Shown here one piece after another: positions 54,293 through 62,700 of a DNA stretch of 64,000 nucleotides; positions within the stretch are counted from its first letter, which is position 1; each line of letters begins with the position of its first letter. A program made the translations under genes and the position numbers. Location of the stretch: NCBI GenBank assembly GCA_035714085.1, contig DASTMP010000215.1, positions 13,496 to 77,495 on the forward strand. Direction: 5' to 3'. This DNA comes from JAJVID01 sp035714085 (GTDB taxonomy: Bacteria > Acidobacteriota > Blastocatellia > RBC074). The notes under the pieces were generated by a model. It had not been told where the DNA came from and did not search any database. It saw nothing but the letters and a program-made list of their open reading frames with translations.

Positions 54293-54373
54293 ACATGGCG
54301 TCTTTATGCCAGGGCGCCGAAACCGGCGCAGTGTCATTGTCCTCCATCTCCACCAAAAATATTGACGCCATGT
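54293..54373. repeat. palindromic intergenic element with nested hairpin
   Basis: Arms ACATGGCGTC (54293-54302) and GACGCCATGT (54364-54373) are perfect complements 61 nt apart, and GCGCC-GAAACC-GGCGC forms a smaller stem inside. It sits between the HEAT operon and the RHS remnant, and could be a terminator for the operon or a miniature element. Confidence 0.45.
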
Positions 54374-54377
54374 CGTA

Positions 54378-54491
54378 GGCGAGGCGAACTTCTGCCTTCG
54401 GCAAGCGAGTGAAGCGGATCACCGGCGGGCTGGAGACTGGGTATATCTACAGGAATGGGAGAGAATTACTGGCGGAGTACGCGGTCAACGG
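54378..54491 (+). pseudogene. RHS-repeat protein fragment upstream of the inserted element
   Basis: The frame reads GKRVKRITGGLETGYIYRNG, then R-E-L-L-A-E-Y-A-V-N-G, a typical RHS/YD-repeat segment of Acidobacteriota RHS proteins. Its 5' end is lost at a TAG near 54375. At 54491 it is interrupted by the inserted element; joined to 55071 it continues in frame as A-V-N-G-A-P-S-A-S-Q-N-E-Y-G-Y. Confidence 0.7.
54482..54491. repeat. target-site duplication, left copy
   Basis: CGGTCAACGG occurs here and at 55061-55070, directly bordering the inserted element on both sides. A 10-base direct repeat with the interrupted gene restored on removal is the mark of transposition. Confidence 0.75.
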
Positions 54492-54560
54492 TGTCCCTTT
54501 GGCAGAATGGCGTCGGCACTAGTAAAAACCTGTGCCGACGCCATTCTGCCAAAAGGACAC
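54491..54560. repeat. 29-bp-arm hairpin at the left end of the inserted element
   Basis: Arms at 54491-54519 and 54532-54560 are complementary with one mismatch; the left arm starts GTGTCCCTTTGGCAGAATGG. The loop is 12 nt. The palindrome includes the element's terminal TGTCC, so a nested, shorter element (54492-54559) is a second possible reading. Confidence 0.75.
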
Positions 54561-55060
54561 AAATACTTAGCTAAACATTGTAGGCTACCCATATAAAAGG
54601 GATGATCGCACATATTCCCAGACCTATTAGCTGGGTCCACCGTAAGGGATGGTCTTGGTTTTTCAGCCATATAGCAAAGCCGATGACTGGTCCTACTCCG
54701 AGCAAGGCGTATCCGGCTGCGGTTATGTCCCGCAGCTCTGCGAACCTATCGTATCTTGGAATAGTAGCAAAAATCGTGGCGGCGAACCATCCCGATACCA
54801 GTAACCATATTCCACAGTAAATAAGTCCAAGCACTTTCCAAACGGTTACGTCTTCGTCCATGATGTTCATCCTCCTTCGCCCGATTAAGCATCATGTGTT
54901 GTGCTTGTGGCTTGGTAGCGTATGACGCTTTCTTTAGCGTCATATCATGTGCTTTCGGCACGGCGGCGTTAGTCCGTGTCCTTGCATTGACGAGTCTTGA
55001 CTTGAGCCACACGCTTCCTGCGGATCTCTTCTGGCGCCACGCCCGCTCACCGAAGGGACA
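54492..55060. mobile_element. 569-bp non-autonomous transposable element carrying a small membrane-protein gene
   Basis: Ends read TGTCCCTTTGG on the left and, as reverse complement, TGTCCCTTCGG on the right: 11-bp terminal inverted repeats with one mismatch. A 10-bp direct repeat CGGTCAACGG flanks it. The left end is also half of a 29-bp stem (54491-54519 with 54532-54560, one mismatch, 12-nt loop). The element has no transposase but carries a minus-strand 96-codon gene and a second hairpin (54921-54929 with 54936-54944). Long terminal direct repeats and TGT ends fit IS481-like families, but the parent family is not established. Confidence 0.7.
54571..54861 (-). CDS. small integral membrane protein carried by the inserted element
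   Basis: About 96 residues with three hydrophobic segments: VLGLIYCGIWLLVSGWFAAT, ITAAGYALLGVGPVIGFAIW and LIGLGICAIIPFIWVAYNV. No family is recognised. The start at 54861 is chosen because AAGGAGG lies 9 nt upstream; an ATG at 54870 would sit directly on that site. The gene lies wholly inside the 569-bp transposable element and runs opposite to the RHS gene. Such small membrane proteins next to RHS genes can be toxin-immunity factors, but here the gene entered with the mobile element, so any link to RHS is accidental unless shown otherwise. Confidence 0.65.
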   Translation of the reverse strand: MDEDVTVWKVLGLIYCGIWLLVSGWFAATIFATIPRYDRFAELRDITAAGYALLGVGPVIGFAIWLKNQDHPLRWTQLIGLGICAIIPFIWVAYNV

Positions 55061-56637
55061 CGGTCAACGGGGCGCCGAGCGCGTCGCAGAATGAGTACGG
55101 ATACCAGAACGGCCAGTTGTTTGTGACTGCCGATCCTTGGTCAGGTGGTAATCTGGCTTGGGGTAAGGCGACCTCGCAGTCGAGTACAGCTTTCGGAGGA
55201 GAATCGAGCCGGGGAGTGGATGGGAACACGAGCGGCAACTGGGGCGACAATTCAGTGAGCCACACAAATTTAGAGCACCAACCCTGGTGGCAGGTCGACC
55301 TGGGGAGTGTGCAGCAGATCGGAACGGTGAGATTGTGGAATCGGACTGATTGTTGCAGTGACGAATTGAGCAACTTCTACGTGCTGGTCTCGGACAATCC
55401 GTTCAGTTCGACTGACTTGACGACGACGATCAATCAGGCCGGGGTGTCGAACTATTACACGGCGGGTCAGGCAGGGTTGCTGACTCAGATAGGAGTCGGG
55501 CGGAGCGGGAGGTATGTGAGGGTGCAGTTGGCTGGGGATAACTACCTGTCTTTGGCGGAAGTGGAGGTGATGGCAGGAACTGGTCCTGTGCCGGGAGTAA
55601 AATGGCTGGTGCAAGACCATCTTGGCTCGACGAGGATGGTGGTAGATTATACGGGGAGCCTGGCGGGGATAAAGCGACACGACTTCGCCCCGTTCGGCGA
55701 AGAGCTGGTTGCCGGGCCAGGAATCAGAAGCGGGAGCAACGGTTATAGCGGCGATGCGGTGCGCCAGAAGTTCGGGTCAAAAGAACGAGACATTGAGACA
55801 GGACTGGATTACTTCATCGCTCGCTACCACTCACCTGTCCAAGGAAGATTCACGAGTGTTGATCCTGAAAACGCGGGATCTGATCCAGAAGACCCACAGA
55901 GCTGGAATGGGTATGCTTATACTCGTAACAATCCTGTTTTGTATAGTGATCCAGATGGACGGAAGTATTTGGTTTGTGGTCCGAATGGAGGAGGATCTTG
56001 CGGCTTCGTTGACGATCGAGATTTTGACCGCGATAGAGCCAGCATAGAATCGCAAGGTTTGGTGTTCATAGGGGGTAGCGATTTCCGCTCGCAGGGCAGC
56101 ATCTTTTTTAATGGAGAATTACAGGCTACCTATCAGCGGACGTCGTTTGATGACTTATCAGATCTATCCAATGGCCTGATCTTCGGAAGAGAAGGATTAG
56201 GGGCTCGTGCTCAAGGAATGCAAGGGCTCATAGGGTATGCTTTAACTCCTTACGCGGGTGGTGCGATAGTGGCCACTGGCGGGGCGGCATTGGGTGTTGG
56301 CGGTATCGGGTTCGGGACAACTGTCACCACGCTTGGTTTGTCCGTTGGTACGGGCACTGCTACAGGTGCCGCTACAGGGGCAGCAGTATCAATAGGAACC
56401 GCTAACAAATTGATTCACATTTTTGGCAAGGCTGCACATAACCTTGGTCCATTAGTTGCTAGCTATGGTAGCGAAGCAGCCGCCTATTCTGCGCTAGAAA
56501 CGGCTGTCATTAAGGCAGTAACTTCACAAGGTATAACAGGGGTCTACCAAATTGTTGTCACCGTCGGTGGCCTTAATGTAACTGTTCGAGGTGCTGTGGT
56601 CAACGGCGTGGTAAAAATAGGAACCGCTTTTAGGTAA
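55061..56637 (+). CDS. RHS-repeat core with F5/8-type C domain and polymorphic C-terminal toxin domain, 5'-truncated
   Basis: The frame is open from before 55061 to 56637 with no ATG near the front; TTG at 55117 is the first alternative start. Order: NEYGYQNGQLFVTAD; an F5/8-type C (discoidin) domain from NLAWGKATSQSST to the LAEVEVMAG segment; the RHS core VQDHLGSTRMVVDY, KFGSKERDIETGLDYFIARY and GRFTSVDPE; the core end YTRNNPVLYSDPDGR; then a variable tail of about 230 residues. The tail ends with KLIHIFGKAAHNLGPLV and TVRGAVVNGVVKIGT, a module seen in polymorphic toxins and possibly an RNase. Base composition becomes AT-richer from the core end on. It is the 3' part of the gene broken at 54491. 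Confidence 0.75.
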
Positions 56638-56654
56638 TAGAGGTTCTGTCTTAA

Positions 56655-57467
56655 ATGACGTCTAGACTAGGGCTGGAATTTATCAATATGAATGGACAAT
56701 TTATCATTCGCCCGGTAAACGGCTTTGACCAACTCATTGCTGTTCCATCTGATATAACAGCAATTGCTGGAAAGAATTTGGGGAATTATGATCTTGCTAT
56801 CTTAACCCGCTTTGCGAATTTAGAGTTTTTAGACCTCAGCGGCTGTGAGGATATTACAGATGACGGGCTTGAGAAGCTGGCAAGTCTTTCCTCACTAAAG
56901 GTCCTTAAACTAGCAGCTTGCGAAAAAGTCACAGATAACGGATTAAGGCACTTGGCTAGAATCTCAACTCTTGAGGAGATTGATCTTAGTTTTTGTAGTT
57001 TGATCTCATCTGAAGGGGTAGCACATTTCACTCAACTTCCTTCATTGAAATCTCTGAATCTAAATTGGTGTTATCGCATTAATGACACTGCGCTTATTAC
57101 CTTGAGTCATTGCAGCACGATTGAAGCTCTATCTCTTTGGAGTTGTGAGGATATAACTGATAAGGGGGTTGCTTGCATATCTCAATTGCCGCAATTACTA
57201 GAGCTAGAACTTCCTGAGTTTGCACACATCACTGATAATGGGCTTACTCTGCTAGCATGTAACGCACTTAGTCTTCAGAGGCTCAGGTTAGCTAACTTGG
57301 TTATTACTGATTTTGGCCTAAAAGAATTGGCGAACCTAACAACTCTCAAAAAGCTTATCTTGAGCCACTGTAAGAATATCACCCTAAAGGGCGTTGACTC
57401 TTTAAGGGAAGCGCTTCCATCTTGTGAGATTACAATTGATAATATAGGCGTTGATATTAAGGGATAA
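56655..57467 (+). CDS. leucine-rich-repeat protein, candidate immunity protein
   Basis: A 270-residue protein made almost wholly of cysteine-containing leucine-rich repeats of about 24-26 residues: LEFLDLSGCEDITDDGLEKL, LKVLKLAACEKVTDNGLRHL, LKSLNLNWCYRINDTALITL and so on. This is the RNI/AMN1-like class, the same fold type as mammalian ribonuclease inhibitor. No signal peptide or membrane segment. The gene is clearly AT-richer than the rest of the window, like the RHS toxin tail 17 nt upstream, and the two look like one acquired cassette. In RHS loci the next gene is usually the immunity protein, so binding of the toxin tail is inferred. Confidence 0.7.
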   Translation: MTSRLGLEFINMNGQFIIRPVNGFDQLIAVPSDITAIAGKNLGNYDLAILTRFANLEFLDLSGCEDITDDGLEKLASLSSLKVLKLAACEKVTDNGLRHLARISTLEEIDLSFCSLISSEGVAHFTQLPSLKSLNLNWCYRINDTALITLSHCSTIEALSLWSCEDITDKGVACISQLPQLLELELPEFAHITDNGLTLLACNALSLQRLRLANLVITDFGLKELANLTTLKKLILSHCKNITLKGVDSLREALPSCEITIDNIGVDIKG

Positions 57468-57776
57468 CTGTAAGTGCCTGGTCTCACGCAAGTGCTCGGA
57501 TGAGATCAGGCGGCTACATGTTAAGGCTGCCAGCGTTCGCCGCCCATTCCAGCGCAAGCCCCGTATTAGGGGCGTTCGGCGCAGGGAGCGTGCGAGTGCG
57601 CGAGCCGCGATCGGAGCCGATGCGCAAGGGGGGGATCAATGGAAGCCGAGCGGATGATGCGCATTATGACTTCCGTACAGTTCTTCTGATGAAGCCGGTC
57701 ATAATGCGCGGTTATCAGCCGACCTTTCCGAATCGCTGACTCGCGCCACGCGAGCGCCGAAAAAAAACCAAACGCT
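57468..57776. other. intergenic region with a 12-bp dyad
   Basis: GCGCATTATGAC at 57659-57670 and GTCATAATGCGC at 57698-57709 are perfect complements 27 nt apart, with a small nested CTTC-TGAT-GAAG stem between them. GC content returns to the window's usual level here, marking the end of the AT-rich cassette. No gene is recognised. Confidence 0.4.
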
Positions 57777-58196
57777 TCACGATGTGGTTTGGCGGAGCCC
57801 CCTTCGCTTCTCGCGGTCGGAGCTCCGATTGACGAAGGCTTTTAGAACCGCCGCGATCTTCTCCTGCTGCGACCGCGGGAATTTGGAGGCCGCTTCAAAC
57901 AGGCGGTGCATTCTGCCTGTCGGTCCGACCCCTGCGCGTCTCTTCTTGTCCGTCTCGCCCAACAATTCATCCACCGAAACACCCAAAGCCCGCGCCATCG
58001 GCGGAGCCAGCCCCGCCGTAATGTCGCCCGCCTCGCGTTCATAGAAAGAGAGCGTTCGCTGTGGAATGCCGAGCGCATCGGCTCCGTGGATGGCGGCTGC
58101 GCGGCTTGCGCGCGCGCGCTTCGTCGCCATCCACTGCGGCCGAACGCCCTCCCTCATATGGAGGGCTTGCGCACGCGGCGTTCGTCTTCCTGCCAT
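57777..58196 (-). CDS. XRE-family regulator with atypical helix-turn-helix
   Basis: About 139 residues. The opening AGRRTPRAQALH and the block LGIPQRTLSFYEREAGDITA, then ARALGVSVDELLGE and the C-terminal GPTGRMHRLFEAASKFPRSQ, match a small group of XRE regulators. Between residues 14 and 35, where the first helices of the domain belong, the sequence is M-R-E-G-V-R-P-Q-W-M-A-T-K-R-A-R-A-S, which does not fit an HTH helix. The reading frame is not broken. Either the domain was rearranged (a CCCTC/GAGGG palindrome lies there) or DNA binding is altered. The start at 58196 is chosen because it restores the family N-terminus. Confidence 0.6.
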   Translation of the reverse strand: MAGRRTPRAQALHMREGVRPQWMATKRARASRAAAIHGADALGIPQRTLSFYEREAGDITAGLAPPMARALGVSVDELLGETDKKRRAGVGPTGRMHRLFEAASKFPRSQQEKIAAVLKAFVNRSSDREKRRGLRQTTS

Positions 58197-58306
58197 TGTT
58201 CCGGATAAGAAAACAAAAGCGGCTAAAAGAAAACGAGAGGCCCCCACTTTCCCTCACCGCGCCTAGGGCGCAAACAGCCAAATTTGAGCGACGCCGAGGC
58301 ATCGGC

Positions 58307-58335
58307 TTGACCTGTGTACTGATTTCGTGTACATA
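58307..58335 (+). promoter_or_regulatory. promoter with overlapping dyad upstream of higBA
   Basis: TTGACC at 58307-58312 and TACATA at 58330-58335 are 17 bases apart. A small dyad TGTAC (58315-58319) and GTACA (58329-58333) overlaps the -10 and could be the HigA operator, giving autoregulation of the toxin-antitoxin pair. Confidence 0.55.
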
Positions 58336-58342
58336 TCAAGCG

Positions 58343-58642
58343 ATGGAGATCAAGGGCCTCGACGGTATCGAACGATTCAAGAAAAAATACCCTTCATCGG
58401 GCTCGGCTCTTATTGCATGGGTGCGAATTGTTGAGAGCGCGTCGTGGAAAAATCTCAACGATCTTCATGCCGATTTCCCGTCCGCCGATCTTGTCGGCGC
58501 CTGCACGGTTTTCAATATCGGCGGCAATAAATACCGACTGACGGCCTATGTCAGCCATAGGTTGCAAGTGGTCGAAGTCAACAGGGTGATGACTCATGCA
58601 GAATACAACCGAGAAAAATGGAAGAAGGAGTGCGAAAAATAA
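58343..58642 (+). CDS. higB: HigB-family toxin (mRNA interferase)
   Basis: A 99-residue toxin of the HigB_toxin type. Family blocks are F-x-K-K-Y-P, ALIAWVRIVESASWKNLNDL, FPSADLVGACTVFNIGGNKY and RVMTHAEYN. Members are ribosome-dependent mRNA interferases. The start is the ATG at 58343, 7 bases after the -10, so the leader would be very short or absent. The antitoxin gene overlaps it by 47 bases, with toxin first, the usual HigBA order. Confidence 0.88.
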   Translation: MEIKGLDGIERFKKKYPSSGSALIAWVRIVESASWKNLNDLHADFPSADLVGACTVFNIGGNKYRLTAYVSHRLQVVEVNRVMTHAEYNREKWKKECEK

Positions 58643-59048
58643 CAGGCCGGTCTTCAGCCGCTCACGATACGTCAAATTATTGACGAAATACGCGCCTGAA
58701 AAGATCACGACAAAGAAACAGCATCGGGAAATGAGCAAAGTCGTTACCGGCCTGATGCGAAAAGGTGATGAGGGCAGAACGCCTGAGGAAGATAAGATTT
58801 TGACGCTGATGTTTACGCTTATCGCCGAGTATGAGCGGGCGCAATATCCGGACTATCGCGGCACAACGGCCGACCTGCTCAAAGGATTAATGGAAGAGCG
58901 CGGGTTGCGCCAGCGTGATTTGCTGCCTATCTTCAACAACAGTCGTAGCTACATATCTGATGTCTTGAAGGGGCGGCGCGGCTTATCCAAAGCCCAGGCT
59001 GTTAAATTGGCAGAGTATTTCAATCTGAGAGTAGAAGTATTCTTATAA
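58596..59048 (+). CDS. higA: HigA-family antitoxin with C-terminal HTH
   Basis: A 150-residue antitoxin. The C-terminal XRE domain reads DLLKGLMEERGLRQRDLLPI, then NNSRSYISDVLKGRRGLSKA, and ends NLRVEVFL; the N-terminal half is basic and probably wraps the toxin. The ATG lies inside the higB frame, giving a 47-base overlap that couples translation. HigA neutralises the toxin and usually represses the shared promoter. Confidence 0.86.
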   Translation: MQNTTEKNGRRSAKNNRPVFSRSRYVKLLTKYAPEKITTKKQHREMSKVVTGLMRKGDEGRTPEEDKILTLMFTLIAEYERAQYPDYRGTTADLLKGLMEERGLRQRDLLPIFNNSRSYISDVLKGRRGLSKAQAVKLAEYFNLRVEVFL

Positions 59049-59124
59049 GGCGTCGCTCAATTTCAGCGAAAGACAAAAAGAAAATTAAGGCGGTCATCGA
59101 CAGCCTGAGAAAAGAGGAATTGTT

Positions 59125-59517
59125 ATGAGCAAATTCGGCGAAGAGTTACTGGAATCGGTTAAACAAATGGCGGCGATCGAGCGCGGCGAAATAGAGCCGG
59201 CGAGGGAGACTGTATATGATCGGCGTTCAAAGAAAGTGCGCGTCAACATCTATCTCGATAAGGATATTGTCGAGCACTTCAAAAAACAGGCGGCCGCGCC
59301 GAGCGCCGACGCATACCAAACACAAATCAATCGTGTGCTGCGAGCGGCCGTTGAAGGCGCAGCCACAGGTCAGCCCGACATAAATACTTTAGCAGACCTG
59401 ATTGCGCAAAAGGTGGCGGCCCGTATCAGCAAGCCGCGGGCGAGGAGGGCTGCAAGAAGTAAGCGAGCCACAGCCACAACGCGGTCCCGCAAAAGTCCTA
59501 AAAGGAAATCTGTCTGA
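59125..59517 (+). CDS. BrnA-like ribbon-helix-helix antitoxin candidate
   Basis: A 130-residue protein. The opening SKFGEELLESVKQMAAIERG and the central VRVNIYLDKDIVEHFKKQA with YQTQINRVLRAAVE match BrnA-type antitoxins, whose ribbon-helix-helix binds DNA. The last 35 residues are very basic (K/R/A/S), unlike the family, and might bind nucleic acid. AGAGGA precedes the ATG. No BrnT toxin is encoded next to it. The 75 bases between HigA and this gene are open in one frame (SISAKDKKKIKAVIDSLRKE up to the ATG), which may be the last part of a lost toxin. Confidence 0.65.
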   Translation: MSKFGEELLESVKQMAAIERGEIEPARETVYDRRSKKVRVNIYLDKDIVEHFKKQAAAPSADAYQTQINRVLRAAVEGAATGQPDINTLADLIAQKVAARISKPRARRAARSKRATATTRSRKSPKRKSV

Positions 59518-59730
59518 GCGTCGGCGCTTCAATGAATGATCGGGAATTTGCCTTCCAGCGTCTGCTTCCTCGCCTTGGCCTGAAGAAAACGGCGCGTCGC
59601 ATCCGCCGAGATGTCGTAGAACTCAAAATCCGCGCCCGCCCGCACAAATTAGCCGAATCCGGAAACGCCGTTTAGCTCGACCGGAGAGTGACGCAAAGTC
59701 CCGCGACTCGCGCGCCACTCTCCGCTTACT
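59518..59730. other. intergenic region without recognised features
   Basis: A stretch of 213 bases between convergent genes (the antitoxin and the Oar-like receptor). I see no hairpin with a T run and no gene. Confidence 0.3.
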
Positions 59731-62700
59731 TCAGAATGTCAGCCGCAACCTGATGCGGATAGACCGGCGGCTATCAATGCCCTCCTGGGGGGTACTGACA
59801 GTATTACGGCCGAAGTCATTGTTCGGGATTACGTTCTCCGGGAGAATGACAGAATTTCCATTCGGGTCCAAGCTGACGAAAAATTCCCCGAGCTTGCCGA
59901 TATCAGAGCCAAGAGGCGACCACAGGGGATGATTGAAGACGTTGTTGAAATCGGCGCCCACTTGCAGCCTGAACTTTTCAGTCAGGGCGAAGTTCTTATG
60001 GACGCCGAGATTGACCCCCCAGGAGCCAGGCCCCGTGAGGAAGTTGCGCCGCGCGACGGCCGGGTTATTCAGCAGGTCGGCTCCCGTCGGCGGCAGCGCA
60101 AAGGCTTTGGCGTTGAAGAATTGATTGCCCGATAGGCCCGCATACGGATCGCCGACGACCAGCGGGCGGTACGTGGCCCCGGTATTGAAATCTCCGATCG
60201 CGTCGAGGAAATCGCTGCCGATGTTCCCCAGTCCCACTACATCGCTGCAGTTGTCACATTGCCAGTAAGGAGTAAACCCTGTGCCGCTCTTGGCGAACAT
60301 GTTCCAGGTCAAGTCCCATCCTCCGACAACGGCGTCAAACCATGGGGCAATATTTTTGCCGTAATCCCTTTTTATCCCGATCGGAAGTTCATACATTCCA
60401 TATGCGATAAGGCGATGGCGCGAGATGAACGAGTCGCGCGAGAAGTCGTTGTTGACCGTGAACTGGTTGTAGAGCGTACCGCCCAGCGTCGAATTCCCGC
60501 TGTCGTTGCCGCTCGATTTCTGGTCGAGCATGGTGTAGGAGACGGAGAGCATCAGTCCTTTGGCGAATCTGCGGTTAAGCTCGACCTGGAAGGCGTGCGA
60601 GTGGCCGCTGCCTTCGTTGCCATAGCTGGCAAGGAAACTGCCGAGGCGCGGGAAAGGCCGGCGGGCGGCGTCCGCAGGCGAAAGCGCGCAGTCCCCCAAT
60701 TCGATCGGGTCGCAGCGATCCCCATCTTCATTGAGGATTCCGAACGGAGTGTTGTTGGGCGGAAGCATGTTGAGGTCGCGCCCGACGATCAAGCCATGCT
60801 GGCGCGTACCCACGTACGAGACACGGACGCCGATGTTCCGGCCGAGTTCGCGCTCGTAGGTGGCGTTGAACTGTTCGATGCGCGGGCTCTGCAAGTCGAA
60901 CGGAATGGCGTTCGCCGCCAGACTCCCGAAGTCGTTCGGATCGCCTACACTAACGGTCCCGCCGCTGAACGGCGTAATCCCGCGCGGGTTAATGCCCCCG
61001 GGCAAACCCAAAGTGTTCCGCTTGGTGACTCCCTGGTTGAATCCGTTCGTCGCCAGCGCGTCGCGCATGCCCTGCGCCGCCGATGTCGGGTAGAACATTC
61101 CGTAGCCGCCGCGCAGCACATCACGGTCGGTGAGCCGCCATGCGACGCCGAGTCGCGGCGCGAGGTTGTTCTTGTCAGTCTTCACCAGCCCGCGCCCGAC
61201 TCCCGCCTCATCAGCCGTCACCACACCATAGGCGATGAACCTCGGGTCAAGGAGCGGGATCGTCTTCTTGCTGGGAATAATGAAGCGCCCTTGGAATCCG
61301 GGGTTGACGGAAGTCGTCGGGTCGAAGTTGATCATCAAGTCGTCCTCGTCGATGAACGGCGTGATCAAGTCGTAGCGCAGGCCGAGATTCAGCGTTACCT
61401 TCCGGTTAAGCTTCCAATCGTCCTGGACAAAGAATCCGTTCTCCCAATTAGAGGTTTTCAGATCCCCGCGCCGGGTGCTGCCCAGATAGGTGACCGAAGT
61501 CGGCGGAAGTCCGACGAGGAACCGGGCATAGGCGTCGAAAGTCGAGCCATAGTTGACGAGGCCGCGGGGATTGCCGCGGTTGGCCGAGAATCCGTCGGTC
61601 GCTTTGTTCAAGACGAAGTCCGCGCCGAACTTAAATGAATGATTGCCTGTGATCCACGTCAGCGTATCCCCAAAGGTATACAACTTCTGATCCAGGTTAC
61701 GGTTCGTGTTTCGACCACCGTTGGCAATGTTGGCGAAGGGCGAAATTGTGAAGGCCACGTGTCCGAAGGTGTCGAGGACATTGCCGACGACCGCGCCATA
61801 GGCCGCGATCTCGTCCTGGTTGAACCCGATCCCCGACAGGAATTCTCCCGTCGTCTGATTGGCCCTCACGAAAAGTAATTGGTAATTGAAGCCGCCGCGC
61901 GCTTCATTGACCACCGTGTCCGAGAAGATGCGCGTGTAGGAGAGCGAGAGTGTGTGATTATTCTGGTGTTGCGCGCCCAGACCGAAGTCCGAGAACGGGC
62001 TCAGGACGAGCGACCGCCGACCGTTTCGAATCTGGTAGTTATATACAGCGGAAAGCTTGTCTTTGCCCGAAAAATCATGGTCGAGCCGGAGCGTCGAGAG
62101 ATCGCGGGTCAGAAGGCTCGGGACGTTCTGGACGTAGTTGGTCAACCGCCCGTTGGTAGCGCTGAATGGCGTGGCGGCGTTAGTCCGGGGGTAATAGCCA
62201 AGCACGTTGAGCGCGATGGGGTTCAGCAAACGCTGTGGAATAGTGACGAAGCGGCGCGTCATCTCCCCGGAATCATCCTCCGTGAGGATGGTATTGGCGC
62301 CCAACTCCTGCTGCGTCAGCAAGGGTAAGACAGCCGCGGGGACAGCGGGCTTACGCGAATCGGTGATTCCACGAAAATCGGCGGATAAAAGCGGCGTCGA
62401 GGGGATATTGCTAGCCCTGATCTGAAGTGGCGCCAGATCCCAGCGACGCTCGTAGGAGAACAAATAGAATGTCTTCTTACGGGAGAAGGGTACAGGGCCG
62501 CCTACTGATCCCCCGGCTTCGTTAAGGTTGAAAGACGGGGTCAGGAACTTGGGGGTGTCGGGGGTTGGCAGGAAATCAGTCTGGGCGTTCTTGTCCTGCA
62601 CGTTCCACGCCGCGAGCGCGGAGTTCTTATTGTTGTAGAAGAGCGAGCCCTGCACGTCCTTCGTTCCGCGTTTGGTCTCGACGCGGATGTTTGCGATGCC

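Noticed and set aside
54571..54861. Small membrane gene as immunity protein for the RHS toxin
   Set aside because: The gene lies inside an inserted element with target duplication, so its position next to RHS is due to transposition rather than to function.
60259..61638. 459-codon plus-strand frame opposite the Oar-like receptor
   Set aside because: Antisense shadow; the minus strand encodes a continuous receptor through this region.
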